From Acidovorax sp. Leaf191 (GTDB taxonomy: Bacteria > Pseudomonadota > Gammaproteobacteria > Burkholderiales > Burkholderiaceae_C): a stretch of DNA of 64,000 nt. Numbering within the stretch: the first letter of the stretch is position 1; every line of letters begins with the position of its first letter. Shown piece by piece: positions 53,520-62,000 of the stretch. The notes under the pieces were generated by a model that was given only the letters and a program-made list of their open reading frames with translations, made no database searches and was not told the DNA's origin. The stretch covers positions 638,237 through 702,236 of the forward strand of contig NZ_LMPT01000012.1 of NCBI RefSeq assembly GCF_001424425.1, in the 5' to 3' direction. The translations under genes and the position numbers were made by a program.

Positions 53520-55028
53520 ATGACAAGTTCCTTTTCCAATCTTTCGCTGGCCGAGCCGCTGGCGCGTGCCGTGGCCGAAATGGGCTACGAATCCATGACG
53601 CCCATCCAGGAGCAGGCCATTCCGGTCGTGCTCACGGGGCAGGACGTGATGGGCGCCGCCCAGACCGGCACCGGCAAGACCGCCGCCTTCTCGCTGCCCC
53701 TGCTGCAGCGCCTGCTCAAGCACGAGAACAGCTCCACGTCGCCTGCACGCCACCCCGTGCGCGCCCTGGTGCTGCTGCCCACGCGCGAGCTGGCCGACCA
53801 GGTGGCCCAGCAGATCGCGCTGTACGCCAAGCACACCAAGCTGCGCAGCACCGTGGTGTTCGGCGGCATGGACATGAAGCCGCAGACCCTCGAGCTGAAA
53901 AAAGGCGTCGAGGTGCTGGTGGCCACGCCAGGCCGCCTGCTCGACCACATCGAGGCCAAGAACGCGGTGCTCAACCAGGTCGAGTACGTGGTGCTCGACG
54001 AGGCGGACCGCATGCTGGACATCGGCTTTCTGCCCGACCTGCAGCGCATCCTGTCGTACCTGCCCAAACAGCGCACCACGCTGCTGTTTTCCGCCACGTT
54101 CTCGCCCGAGATCAAGCGCCTGGCGGGCAGCTACCTGCAAAACCCCATCACCATCGAAGTGGCCCGCCCCAACGAGACGGCGTCCACGGTGGAGCAGCGC
54201 TTCTACAGCGCCAACGACGACGACAAGCGCCGCGCGATCCACCAGGTCTTGAAGACCCGGGGCATCAAGCAGGCCTTCATCTTCGTGAACAGCAAGCTGG
54301 GCTGCGCACGCCTGGCCCGCAGCCTGGAGCGCGAAGGCCTCAAGACCGCCGCCCTGCACGGCGACAAGAGCCAGGACGAGCGCCTGAAGGCGCTGGAGGC
54401 CTTCAAGAAGGGTGAAGTCGACCTGCTGGTGTGTACCGACGTGGCCGCGCGCGGCCTGGACATCAAGGACGTGCCGGCGGTGTTCAACTTCGACGTGCCG
54501 TTCAACGCCGAAGACTACGTGCACCGCATCGGCCGCACCGGCCGTGCAGGCGCCTCGGGCCTGGCGGTGACGCTGGTGTCCGGCAGCGACACGCGCCTGG
54601 TGTCCGATATCGAGAAGCTCATCAAGAAGAAGATCGACCTCGAGGCGGTGGAGTACGACGAAGACCAGCCCCGTGGCCGCATCAATGACGGCCGCCGCGC
54701 CTGGCGCGAAGCCGGCGAAACGGGCGACGGCCGCGACGCCATCTCGGCCGCCCCGCGCCGCGAGCGCGAACGCGAACGCGAGCGCGACCACCGCGGTGGC
54801 CGCGAAGGCCGCGAGCCGCGCGAGCAGCACCGGGGCTTTCGCCCCGCGGTCGCGTCGCGCGACCCGTTCTTCGAAAAGCCCTACGAAGCCAACGCGGCAG
54901 CCGATGCCGCCCCCGCCTGGGAAGCCGCCAAGTCCGCACCGCGCAGCAGCGTGTCGGCCAACATCAAGCCCAAGCGCAAGGTGGCGGCGCTGTTCAAGGC
55001 CGTCCAGCCGGAAACATCGACGCAGTAA
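53520..55028 (+). CDS. DEAD-box RNA helicase, RhlE type
   Basis: 502 residues. All helicase motifs are present: Q motif (GYESMTPIQEQAIPVVL), Walker A AQTGTGKT, PTRELADQ, VATPGRLLDHI, DEAD with VLDEADRMLDIGF, SATF, and the second RecA domain with CTDVAARGLDIKDVPAVFNFDVP and HRIGRTGRAG. The tail (about 420-500) is Arg/Glu-rich (RRERERERERDHRGG), typical of RhlE-like proteins acting in RNA turnover, ribosome assembly and cold adaptation. ATG 53520 is chosen by homology; no ribosome site is seen. The structured leader suggests post-transcriptional control. Confidence 0.93.
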   Translation: MTSSFSNLSLAEPLARAVAEMGYESMTPIQEQAIPVVLTGQDVMGAAQTGTGKTAAFSLPLLQRLLKHENSSTSPARHPVRALVLLPTRELADQVAQQIALYAKHTKLRSTVVFGGMDMKPQTLELKKGVEVLVATPGRLLDHIEAKNAVLNQVEYVVLDEADRMLDIGFLPDLQRILSYLPKQRTTLLFSATFSPEIKRLAGSYLQNPITIEVARPNETASTVEQRFYSANDDDKRRAIHQVLKTRGIKQAFIFVNSKLGCARLARSLEREGLKTAALHGDKSQDERLKALEAFKKGEVDLLVCTDVAARGLDIKDVPAVFNFDVPFNAEDYVHRIGRTGRAGASGLAVTLVSGSDTRLVSDIEKLIKKKIDLEAVEYDEDQPRGRINDGRRAWREAGETGDGRDAISAAPRRERERERERDHRGGREGREPREQHRGFRPAVASRDPFFEKPYEANAAADAAPAWEAAKSAPRSSVSANIKPKRKVAALFKAVQPETSTQ

Positions 55029-55073
55029 GTCATCACCCGGTCGCTGCGCCTGGTGATGCACCGGGTTGCTGAA

Positions 55074-55130
55074 CAAAATAGCTGCCACCGCTTGATACAA
55101 AAGCGCTGGCAGCTATATTTTTTGTAGCGC
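55074..55130 (+). terminator. Interspersed repeat acting as terminator after the DEAD-box gene
   Basis: Long stem AGCTGCCACCGCTT/AAGCGCTGGCAGCT with 13 of 14 pairs and a GATACAA loop, followed by ATATTTTTTGTAGCG. The most complete copy of the repeat family in the window and a good rho-independent terminator. The convergent apaH gene ends at 55216, so it may serve both directions. Confidence 0.8.
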
Positions 55131-55215
55131 CGCTTTTTGGGCACCCCACCTTGTGCCCTTCCTTTGCGCTCTTGTGCCGTTGGGCCCTGTGCTCCCGCAG
55201 CGCAGCCCCGGAGGT

Positions 55216-56061
55216 TCAGGCGCCGGGCGCCTGGGCCTGCTCGCAGTGCACCTGCAGCAGTTCGCGGTCGGCCAGCGTGTCGCCAAAGCGCACCGCACTC
55301 AGGCAGCCGCCCCATACGCAGCCCGTGTCCAGGCCGAGCAGGTCGCTGCGGTTGAGCCAGCCCAGCGTGGACCAGTGGCCGAATGCCGTGAGCGTGCCTG
55401 CAGCGCGGCGCCCGGGCACCTCGAACCAGGGCATCAGGCCTGCGGGCGCGTCGCTGGCGCTCTCGGTGCTGTCGAAGTCCATCACCCCGTCTGCCGAGCA
55501 AAAGCGCAGCCGTGTGAGCGCGTTCACGATGGCGCGCAGGCGGTCGTTGCCGGTCAGCGCGTCGTTCCACCGGTCTGGCGTATTGCCATACATAGCCTGC
55601 AGAAAATCCGGCAGGTCAGGCCCGCGCAGCACGGCCGCCACCTCGTCGGCATGGGCCAATGCGTCCTGCGCAGACCAGGCGGGCAGCACGCCGGCATGCA
55701 CCATCAGCAGCGTCTCGCCGCCGTGCGTGTGCGTGCGGGCCAGGGGCTGGCTGCGCACCCACTGCAGCAGGGCTTCGCGGTCGGGTGCCTGCAGCACGCA
55801 GGCCAAGGTGTCGCGGCGCGACGGCTTGCGGGCCCCGTGGGCGGCGGCCAGCAGGTGCAGGTCGTGGTTGCCCAGCAGGCTGCGCAGCGCGCCGTCGTGC
55901 GCCATGCAGCGGCGCAGCACGGCCGCCGAATCGGGCCCGCGGTTGACCAGGTCGCCCAGCAGGTAGACGGTGTCGCGGCTGGGAGAAAAACCGATCTCGC
56001 CGAGCAGGCGCCCCAGCGCGCTGTCGCAGCCCTGGATATCGCCGATGCAGTAAAGAGCCAT
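55216..56061 (-). CDS. apaH: Diadenosine tetraphosphatase (symmetrical)
   Basis: 281 residues. Splits Ap4A into two ADP and can remove nucleoside caps from RNA. Calcineurin-like metal motifs: YCIGDIQGCDSALGRLL (DxQGC form), VYLLGDLVNRGPDSAAVLR (GDLVNRGP), LLGNHDLHLLA (GNHDLH) and MVHAGVLPAW. The His in AFGHWSTLGWLNR completes the site. ATG 56061 fits the family; the frame continues upstream without homology. Confidence 0.96.
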   Translation of the reverse strand: MALYCIGDIQGCDSALGRLLGEIGFSPSRDTVYLLGDLVNRGPDSAAVLRRCMAHDGALRSLLGNHDLHLLAAAHGARKPSRRDTLACVLQAPDREALLQWVRSQPLARTHTHGGETLLMVHAGVLPAWSAQDALAHADEVAAVLRGPDLPDFLQAMYGNTPDRWNDALTGNDRLRAIVNALTRLRFCSADGVMDFDSTESASDAPAGLMPWFEVPGRRAAGTLTAFGHWSTLGWLNRSDLLGLDTGCVWGGCLSAVRFGDTLADRELLQVHCEQAQAPGA

Positions 56062-56513
56062 GGTGAATGTCGTGTGATGGGAACAGGGGATTCTCTGCGC
56101 ATTGCGCCTGCGAGGTTTTCGACCGGCGAGCGCCTGCAGGGGGAGAACTGCGGGGCGCATTGCGATGCGGGGCCGCAACGCCTGTGCCGGTGGCGATGCG
56201 GGAGCCTGTCGGCTGGATATTCGGCATTTATACGCATCCATCCGGCCTGCATTAAAAACAGCGTGGCGCGCAGGCCGATGCTCGGGTTGGCTGGTGCGGC
56301 TCGATATTCAAAGCCGTCCGCCATTTGCGCAATCTGCCCGGCAGCAAGGCGCAGGGCGTGGGTTGCAGCGAAGGAGGTGGGACGGTTCCTACAAATGGGG
56401 CGCTTTTAATCCTTGGGCTGTTCAGAGGTATTTTTGAGGGCCGTGAACCACACAGCAGAAAATATTCCTATAATCGCGCCTGTCATTCACCCTTACACCA
56501 AGATCCAGACATC
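56062..56513. other. Long leader and promoter region of the H-NS gene
   Basis: 452 bases without a supported gene, of lower GC content than its surroundings. A perfect TATAAT at 56469-56474 is the likely -10 of the H-NS gene; the -35 is poor (TGAACC at 56444 with 19-base spacing). The upstream bases are AT-rich (TTTTAAT, TATTTTTGAGG, AATATTCC), which may suit autoregulatory H-NS binding. No ribosome site precedes ATG 56514. Confidence 0.6.
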
Positions 56514-56819
56514 ATGACCACCAGCTACAAAGACCTGTTGAAACAGCGTGAAGCCCTCGAGCAGCAAATCAACGAAGCGCGACGCAGCGAATTGTCCAGC
56601 GCTGTGGCGCAGGTTCGGTCGCTGGTGGCTGAATATGGTTTGACCGCGCAGGACGTGTTTCCCGCTGGCAAATCGGCAGGCAAGGGCACCCGCAGCTCCA
56701 CCGCTGGCACCAAGGTCGCGCCCAAGTACCGCAACCCCGCCACCGGCGAAACCTGGACGGGCCGCGGCAAGGCACCCCGTTGGATCCAAAACGAAAGCCG
56801 CGAAAAGTTCGCCATTTAA
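56514..56819 (+). CDS. H-NS family nucleoid protein
   Basis: 101 residues. An N-terminal coiled-coil oligomerisation region (YKDLLKQREALEQQINEARRSELSSAVAQVRSLVAEYGLT) and a C-terminal AT-hook-like DNA-binding domain (KYRNPATGETWTGRGKAPRWI), the standard layout of short betaproteobacterial H-NS/BpH3-type proteins. Silences AT-rich or acquired DNA and bridges DNA. Followed by a strong terminator, so it is monocistronic. Confidence 0.95.
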   Translation: MTTSYKDLLKQREALEQQINEARRSELSSAVAQVRSLVAEYGLTAQDVFPAGKSAGKGTRSSTAGTKVAPKYRNPATGETWTGRGKAPRWIQNESREKFAI

Positions 56820-56848
56820 TTCCTTGTCCGGCACCTGCCGGATACTTG

Positions 56849-56877
56849 AAAAGCCCACCCTTCGGTGGGCTTTTTTA
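56849..56877 (+). terminator. Rho-independent terminator after the H-NS gene
   Basis: Stem AAGCCCACC/GGTGGGCTT with a CTTC loop and a run of six or more T. A textbook terminator 30 bases after the stop codon. Confidence 0.93.
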
Positions 56878-57104
56878 TGCCCCGCTTAATCCCCTAACTG
56901 GTGCATGCCCCTGCGAAGGGATGGTTTTCTCTGCGTGCATTGAAGCCGCCATCGGTGTTTTGTGCGGTTGGCGGCGATGGCGTGCCGCGGCGCGAGGGCG
57001 GCGAGAAGTCGTAGTACATCCACCGATATTGACGCTCCAGCCCCTTATCGTCCGGCTGCACTTTGGCACGCGCGGTCAGGCAGGGCGCGTCGCCATTTAT
57101 CCAT

Positions 57105-57983
57105 TCAGCCGTTCTGCGCCGCCACATCGCGCAGCACCTGTGCCGTGAAATCGTCGGCTGGAAAGAATGACTCCACTGCCAGCTCCTGCAGCGTCACGTC
57201 CACCGGGGTGCCGAATATCGTGGTGGTGCTGATCAGCGAGAGCATGCCGTGGCGACTTTCAAAGCAGAAAGGCATTACCACGCCCAGCAATTCACCGGGC
57301 AGCACGGTGGATTGGGCGCCTGCGGGCTCGGGATATTCCAGCAGTTCGGCCTGCAATGCGATCAGCGCCGGGTCGGCCGTGGCCTGGATCTGCTGGCGCA
57401 GCCGCTCGAACAGGTGCGCGCGCCACTGCGCCAGGTTGGCGATGCGCGGCGCCAGCCCCTCGGGGTGCAGGCTCAGGCGGAACACGTTGACGGGGGGTGC
57501 GAGCAGCTCGGGCGCGACGTGGTCCGCCAGCAGGGCCTGGGCCGCGCGGTTGGTGGCCACCACGTTCCAGCAGCGGTCCAGGGCGATGGCAGGGCAGGGC
57601 TCGTGGCCCTTGAGCACCAGCTCCACCGCCTGCCGCGCGGCGGCCAGCGCCGGGTCGTCCAGCGCGCGCTCGCGGTACATCGGCGCATAGCCGGCCGCCA
57701 CCAGCAGGGCGTTGCGCTCGCGCAGGGGCACGGCCAGGCGTTCGCACAGGCGCAGCACCATGTCGCGGCTGGGGTTGGTGCGGCCGGTTTCCATGAAGCT
57801 CACATGGCGCGTGGAGATGTCCGCCTCGTCCGCCAGCTCCAGCTGGCTCAGGTGCCGCTGCTGGCGCCAGGTGCGCAGGTGGTCGCCGAACGACGCGGGC
57901 CCGGCCGGTGCCGCGCGGTGCGGCAGGGTGGGGCGCGGTGGCCGGTGCGACGGAGTGGATGCGGAGGATGCAGAGGAGGTCAT
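57105..57983 (-). CDS. XRE-family regulator with MmyB-like ligand-binding domain
   Basis: 292 residues. N-terminal helix-turn-helix (about 30-90: GDHLRTWRQQRHLSQLELADEADISTRHVSFMETGRTNPSRDMVLRL) and a C-terminal MmyB-like domain of PAS type (about 115-285: ALDRCWNVVATNRAAQALL, GLAPRIANLAQWRAHLFERLR, ELLEYP, FGTPVDVTLQELAVESFFPAD). Such proteins bind small hydrophobic ligands. ATG 57983 was chosen over 58019 because the first 12 residues lack family similarity. Divergent from the small membrane protein at 58111, a likely target. Confidence 0.85.
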   Translation of the reverse strand: MTSSASSASTPSHRPPRPTLPHRAAPAGPASFGDHLRTWRQQRHLSQLELADEADISTRHVSFMETGRTNPSRDMVLRLCERLAVPLRERNALLVAAGYAPMYRERALDDPALAAARQAVELVLKGHEPCPAIALDRCWNVVATNRAAQALLADHVAPELLAPPVNVFRLSLHPEGLAPRIANLAQWRAHLFERLRQQIQATADPALIALQAELLEYPEPAGAQSTVLPGELLGVVMPFCFESRHGMLSLISTTTIFGTPVDVTLQELAVESFFPADDFTAQVLRDVAAQNG

Positions 57984-58110
57984 GGGCCACATCCTAGGGT
58001 CAAAGCGCGCACGGGCCATTACCTGTCAGGTCATCGACTCGGCGCGCCGTGGCGGCAACGATGCAGGCCTGTCTTCGCTGCTTTCACTTCACTTCACCAA
58101 GGAGCCTTCC

Positions 58111-58518
58111 ATGTTCAGTCTGATGTCTTCCCCCCGATTCCTGCGTGCCGTGGTCTGGTTCGATGCCTCCACGGGTGTCCTGCTCGGTGCCCTGCACCTG
58201 CTGCTGACTGCGCCGCTGGCCGAATGGCTCGGCCTGCCGGCGGGGCTGCTGCAGGCCACCGGCGTGCTGCTGCTGGGCTACGCGGCGCTGGCCGTGGCGA
58301 TTGCGCGGTCCGAGCCCATGCCCCGGGGCTGGCTGTGGGTGCTGATCGTCGGCAACTTCGCGTGGGCGCTGGCCAGCCTGGCGCTGCTGCTGGGCTCGCC
58401 GCTCACGCCCACGCTGCTCGGCCAGGCGTACCTGGTGGTGCATGTGGTGTCCGTCGCGCTGCTGGCAGAGCTGCAGTGGTTCGGCGTGCGCCGACTGCAG
58501 GGGTGGGCAGCCGCTTAG
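58111..58518 (+). CDS. Small integral membrane protein
   Basis: 135 residues with four predicted helices (VVWFDASTGVLLGALHLLL, ATGVLLLGYAALAVAIA, WVLIVGNFAWALASLALLL, YLVVHVVSVALLAELQW). Function unknown. ATG 58111 follows AAGGAG with ideal spacing. Divergent from the XRE/MmyB regulator; the 127 bases between hold the shared control region. MmyB-type regulators often control an adjacent oxidoreductase or membrane gene, so a stress-response role is possible. Confidence 0.75.
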   Translation: MFSLMSSPRFLRAVVWFDASTGVLLGALHLLLTAPLAEWLGLPAGLLQATGVLLLGYAALAVAIARSEPMPRGWLWVLIVGNFAWALASLALLLGSPLTPTLLGQAYLVVHVVSVALLAELQWFGVRRLQGWAAA

Positions 58519-58530
58519 TGCTGCGCAGCC

Positions 58531-58597
58531 AATTGCTATCAAATAAATAGCTGCTGGCGCTTGTCCATCAAGCGGTAGCGGCTATTTTTATTTGAAG
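58531..58597 (+). terminator. Interspersed repeat acting as terminator after the small membrane protein gene
   Basis: ATTGCTATCAAATAAATAGC then TGCTGGCGCTTGTCCATCAA and GCGGTAGCGGCTATTTTTAT. Stem GCTGCTGGCGCTTG/CAAGCGGTAGCGGC with mismatches and a T-rich tail (TATTTTTATTT). A near-complete copy of the repeat family. Confidence 0.75.
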
Positions 58598-58731
58598 TTG
58601 CGGCGCTGAGGCCGGGGTCCATGCAAGGGCCGGGCGCACGCAGCGCCGTGCGGCACCTGTGCATACCCCCACGATTGCGCCGTCACGTGAGGCTGACAGA
58701 ATAGGCCTGTTGCGTCACACAGGAGTTCGCC

Positions 58732-61668
58732 ATGGCCTCATCGCCCAAGCCGCCAGCCACCCCGTCTTCCCGCCCAGCCACCGGCGCTTCGCCGCGCCAC
58801 GCGTTTGCCAGCACGCTCAAGAGCTTCAAGACAGCGTCCGGCAAGGAGGGGTACTTCTACTCCCTGCCCGCGCTGGCCCGCCAGTTCCCCGAGGTCAGCC
58901 GCCTGCCGGTGTCCATCCGCATCGTGCTCGAATCGGTGCTGCGCAATTGCGATGGCCGCAAGGTGACGCCCGAGCACGTGCAGCAGCTGGCGCACTGGGC
59001 GCCCAACGCCGAGCGCAAGGACGAGATCCCCTTCGTCGTCTCGCGCGTGGTGCTGCAGGACTTCACCGGCGTGCCGCTGCTGGCCGACCTGGCCGCCATG
59101 CGCAGCGTGGCCGGCCGGCTGGGCAAGAACCCCAAGAAGATCGAGCCGCTGGTGCCGGTGGACCTGGTGGTCGACCACTCCATCATGGTCGACTACTACG
59201 GCAAGAAGAATTCGCTCGACCTGAACATGAAGCTCGAATTCCAACGCAACCGCGAGCGCTACGAGTTCATGAAGTGGGGCATGCAGGCCTTCAGCACCTT
59301 CGGCGTGGTGCCCCCGGGCTTCGGCATCGTGCACCAGGTGAACCTGGAATACCTGGCCCGCGGCGTGCACAAGACCAAGGACGCCACGCGCCCCGTCTAC
59401 TACCCCGACACCCTGGTGGGTACCGACAGCCACACCACCATGATCAACGGCATCGGCGTGGTGGGCTGGGGCGTGGGCGGCATCGAGGCCGAGGCCGCCA
59501 TGCTGGGCCAGCCGGTGTACTTCCTCACGCCCGATGTGGTGGGCTTCGAGCTCACGGGCCAGCTGCGCGAGGGCGTGACCGCCACCGACCTGGTGCTCAC
59601 CGTGACCGAGATCCTGCGCCAGCACAAGGTGGTGGGCAAGTTCGTCGAATTCTTCGGCGAAGGCACGCGCACGCTGTCGCTGCCCGACCGCGCCACCATC
59701 GGCAACATGGCGCCCGAGTACGGCGCCACCATGGGGTTCTTTCCGGTCGACGAGAAGACCATCGACTACTTCCAGGGCACGGGCCGCACCAAGGCGGAGA
59801 TCGAGGCCTTCGAGGCGTACTTCCGCGCGCAGGGCTTGTTCGGCGTGCCGCTGGCCGGCGAGATCGACTACTCGCAAGTGGTGCGTCTGAACCTGGGCGA
59901 CGTCACCCCCAGCCTGGCCGGCCCCAAGCGCCCGCAGGACCGCATCGAGCTGGGCAAGGTCGCCAGCCAGTTCGCCGACCTGTTCAGCCAGCCCATCGCC
60001 AGCAACGGCTTCAATCGCCCGGCCGAGCTGCTGCACACCCGCCACCATGTGCGCCCGGCCGACGCGCCGGCCGACCCCGTCACGCCGGCTGAAAAGCCCG
60101 CGCCCTCGGGCGGGCCGCGCTTCCTGGTCGAGATGGAGCACAACAAGCCCACGCTGGCCGCCGCGCGCGCCGACGTGCCGGCGCAGCAGGCCAGCCAGCC
60201 CGGTGACGTGAGCATCGGCAATGGCGACGTGCTCATTGCCGCCATCACCAGCTGCACGAACACCAGCAACCCGAGCGTGCTGCTGGCCGCGGGCCTGCTG
60301 GCCAAGAAAGCGGTGGAGGCGGGGCTCCGGGTTTTGCCGCACATCAAGACCTCGCTCGCACCCGGCTCGCGCATCGTCACCGAATACCTCACCGAGACGG
60401 GCCTGCTGCCGTACCTCGAAAAGCTGGGCTTTGCGCTCGCGGGCTATGGCTGCACCACCTGCATCGGCAACGCGGGCGACCTCACGGCCGAGCTCAACGA
60501 CGTGATCACCAGCAACGACCTGGTGTGCGCGGCCGTGCTGTCGGGCAACCGCAACTTCGAGGCGCGCATCCACCCCAACCTCAAGGCCAACTTCCTGGCC
60601 AGCCCGCCGCTGGTGGTGGCCTACGCGATCGCCGGCACAGTGCTCAAGGACCTGATGACCGAGCCCGTGGGCAAAGGCAAGGGCGGGCGCGACGTGTACC
60701 TGGGCGACATCTGGCCCACCAGCGACGAGATCCACCAGCTGATGAAGTTCGCGATGAACGGCAAGGCCTTCCGCGAGAACTACGCCAAGGTGAGCACCGA
60801 GCCCGGTAAGCTGTGGGAAAAAATTCTGGGCGTCTCGGGCAACACCTACACCTGGCCTGCCAGCACCTACATCGCAGAGCCGCCGTTCTTCGCCCAGTTC
60901 ACGCTGGAGCAGGGCGAGGCCGCGGCCTCCGCGGTCCACGGCGCGCGCATCATGGCGCTGTTCGGCGACTCCATCACCACCGACCACATCTCGCCTGCGG
61001 GCTCCATCAAGGCCACGTCGCCCGCCGGCCAGTGGCTGCAGCTCAACGGCGTGCACAAGGCCGACTTCAACAGCTACGGCGCCCGCCGCGGCAACCACGA
61101 CGTGATGATGCGCGGCACCTTTGCCAACGTGCGCATCAAGAACCTCATGATCCCGCCCACCGCCGATGGCTCGCGCGAAGAGGGTGGCGTGACGGTGTTC
61201 CAGAACGAAGGCGCGCTGCAGGGCGAGAAGATGTTCATCTTCGACGCTGCCATGCAGTACATCGCGCAGAAGACGCCCACGGTGATCTTCGCGGGCGAGG
61301 AATACGGCACGGGTTCGAGCCGCGACTGGGCGGCCAAGGGCACGCAGCTGCTGGGCATCAAGGCCGTGGTGGCGCGCAGCTTCGAGCGCATCCACCGCTC
61401 CAACCTGGTGGGCATGGGCGTGCTGCCCCTGCAGTTCAAGGCGGGCGAGTCGTGGGAGACGCTGGGCCTCAAGGGCAATGAAGAAATCGACGTGGTGCCC
61501 GACCCCGCGCTCACCCCGCAAAGCGACGCGCAACTGGTGATCCGCCGCGCCGACGGCTCGCGCCAGGAGGTCACCGTCACGCTGCGCATCGACACCCCCA
61601 TCGAGGTGGACTACTACCAGGCGGGCGGCATCCTGCCGTTCGTGCTGCGCCAACTGCTGCAGGGCTGA
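58732..61668 (+). CDS. acnA: Aconitate hydratase A
   Basis: 978 residues. The TCA-cycle enzyme that interconverts citrate and isocitrate with a [4Fe-4S] cluster. Signatures: [26 protein letters not shown], cluster cysteines in [11 protein letters not shown] and [28 protein letters not shown], and [44 protein letters not shown]. An Ala/Pro-rich insertion (about 445-490) before the cluster region makes it longer than E. coli AcnA. ATG 58732 follows AGGAG. The extra N-terminal 25 residues are Pro/Ser-rich. Confidence 0.97.
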   Translation: MASSPKPPATPSSRPATGASPRHAFASTLKSFKTASGKEGYFYSLPALARQFPEVSRLPVSIRIVLESVLRNCDGRKVTPEHVQQLAHWAPNAERKDEIPFVVSRVVLQDFTGVPLLADLAAMRSVAGRLGKNPKKIEPLVPVDLVVDHSIMVDYYGKKNSLDLNMKLEFQRNRERYEFMKWGMQAFSTFGVVPPGFGIVHQVNLEYLARGVHKTKDATRPVYYPDTLVGTDSHTTMINGIGVVGWGVGGIEAEAAMLGQPVYFLTPDVVGFELTGQLREGVTATDLVLTVTEILRQHKVVGKFVEFFGEGTRTLSLPDRATIGNMAPEYGATMGFFPVDEKTIDYFQGTGRTKAEIEAFEAYFRAQGLFGVPLAGEIDYSQVVRLNLGDVTPSLAGPKRPQDRIELGKVASQFADLFSQPIASNGFNRPAELLHTRHHVRPADAPADPVTPAEKPAPSGGPRFLVEMEHNKPTLAAARADVPAQQASQPGDVSIGNGDVLIAAITSCTNTSNPSVLLAAGLLAKKAVEAGLRVLPHIKTSLAPGSRIVTEYLTETGLLPYLEKLGFALAGYGCTTCIGNAGDLTAELNDVITSNDLVCAAVLSGNRNFEARIHPNLKANFLASPPLVVAYAIAGTVLKDLMTEPVGKGKGGRDVYLGDIWPTSDEIHQLMKFAMNGKAFRENYAKVSTEPGKLWEKILGVSGNTYTWPASTYIAEPPFFAQFTLEQGEAAASAVHGARIMALFGDSITTDHISPAGSIKATSPAGQWLQLNGVHKADFNSYGARRGNHDVMMRGTFANVRIKNLMIPPTADGSREEGGVTVFQNEGALQGEKMFIFDAAMQYIAQKTPTVIFAGEEYGTGSSRDWAAKGTQLLGIKAVVARSFERIHRSNLVGMGVLPLQFKAGESWETLGLKGNEEIDVVPDPALTPQSDAQLVIRRADGSRQEVTVTLRIDTPIEVDYYQAGGILPFVLRQLLQG

Positions 61669-62000
61669 GGGCTGGGCGGGCAGCGGGCGGCGCTGCCGGG
61701 GCGCCACAACGGCCCTGGGCCCGGTCCCCGGGCCGGCCTGCCGCGCCGGGTGAAGACACGGGCCGCATGGATGCACCACATCCGGCCCCGCGGCCCGCAG
61801 CCCCTCAGGTTCGGCCTGCACAGCGCCGAAACAGCCTTCACCACGGCCACGGCCACGCCACGGCGGCGCGCCGGGGTGCCGAGGAGGGGAGGGGGGCGGC
61901 AGGTAAAGCCGGCCCGGCGGCCTGCGGGCGGGTTTACTCATGGATACACTTGTGACGCGATGTAGAACTCTGTAGAAATACGCCTGTCTCTCGCCCTCCC
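61669..62000. other. Non-coding interval between acnA and the MASE3/PAS gene
   Basis: 332 very GC-rich bases with no supported gene. Several GC stems could form (for example GGCCCTGGGCCC near 61712) but none has a T run. Near the right end, TTGTGA (61950-61955) and TAGAAA (61973-61978) with 17-base spacing are a weak promoter candidate for the next gene. Confidence 0.4.
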
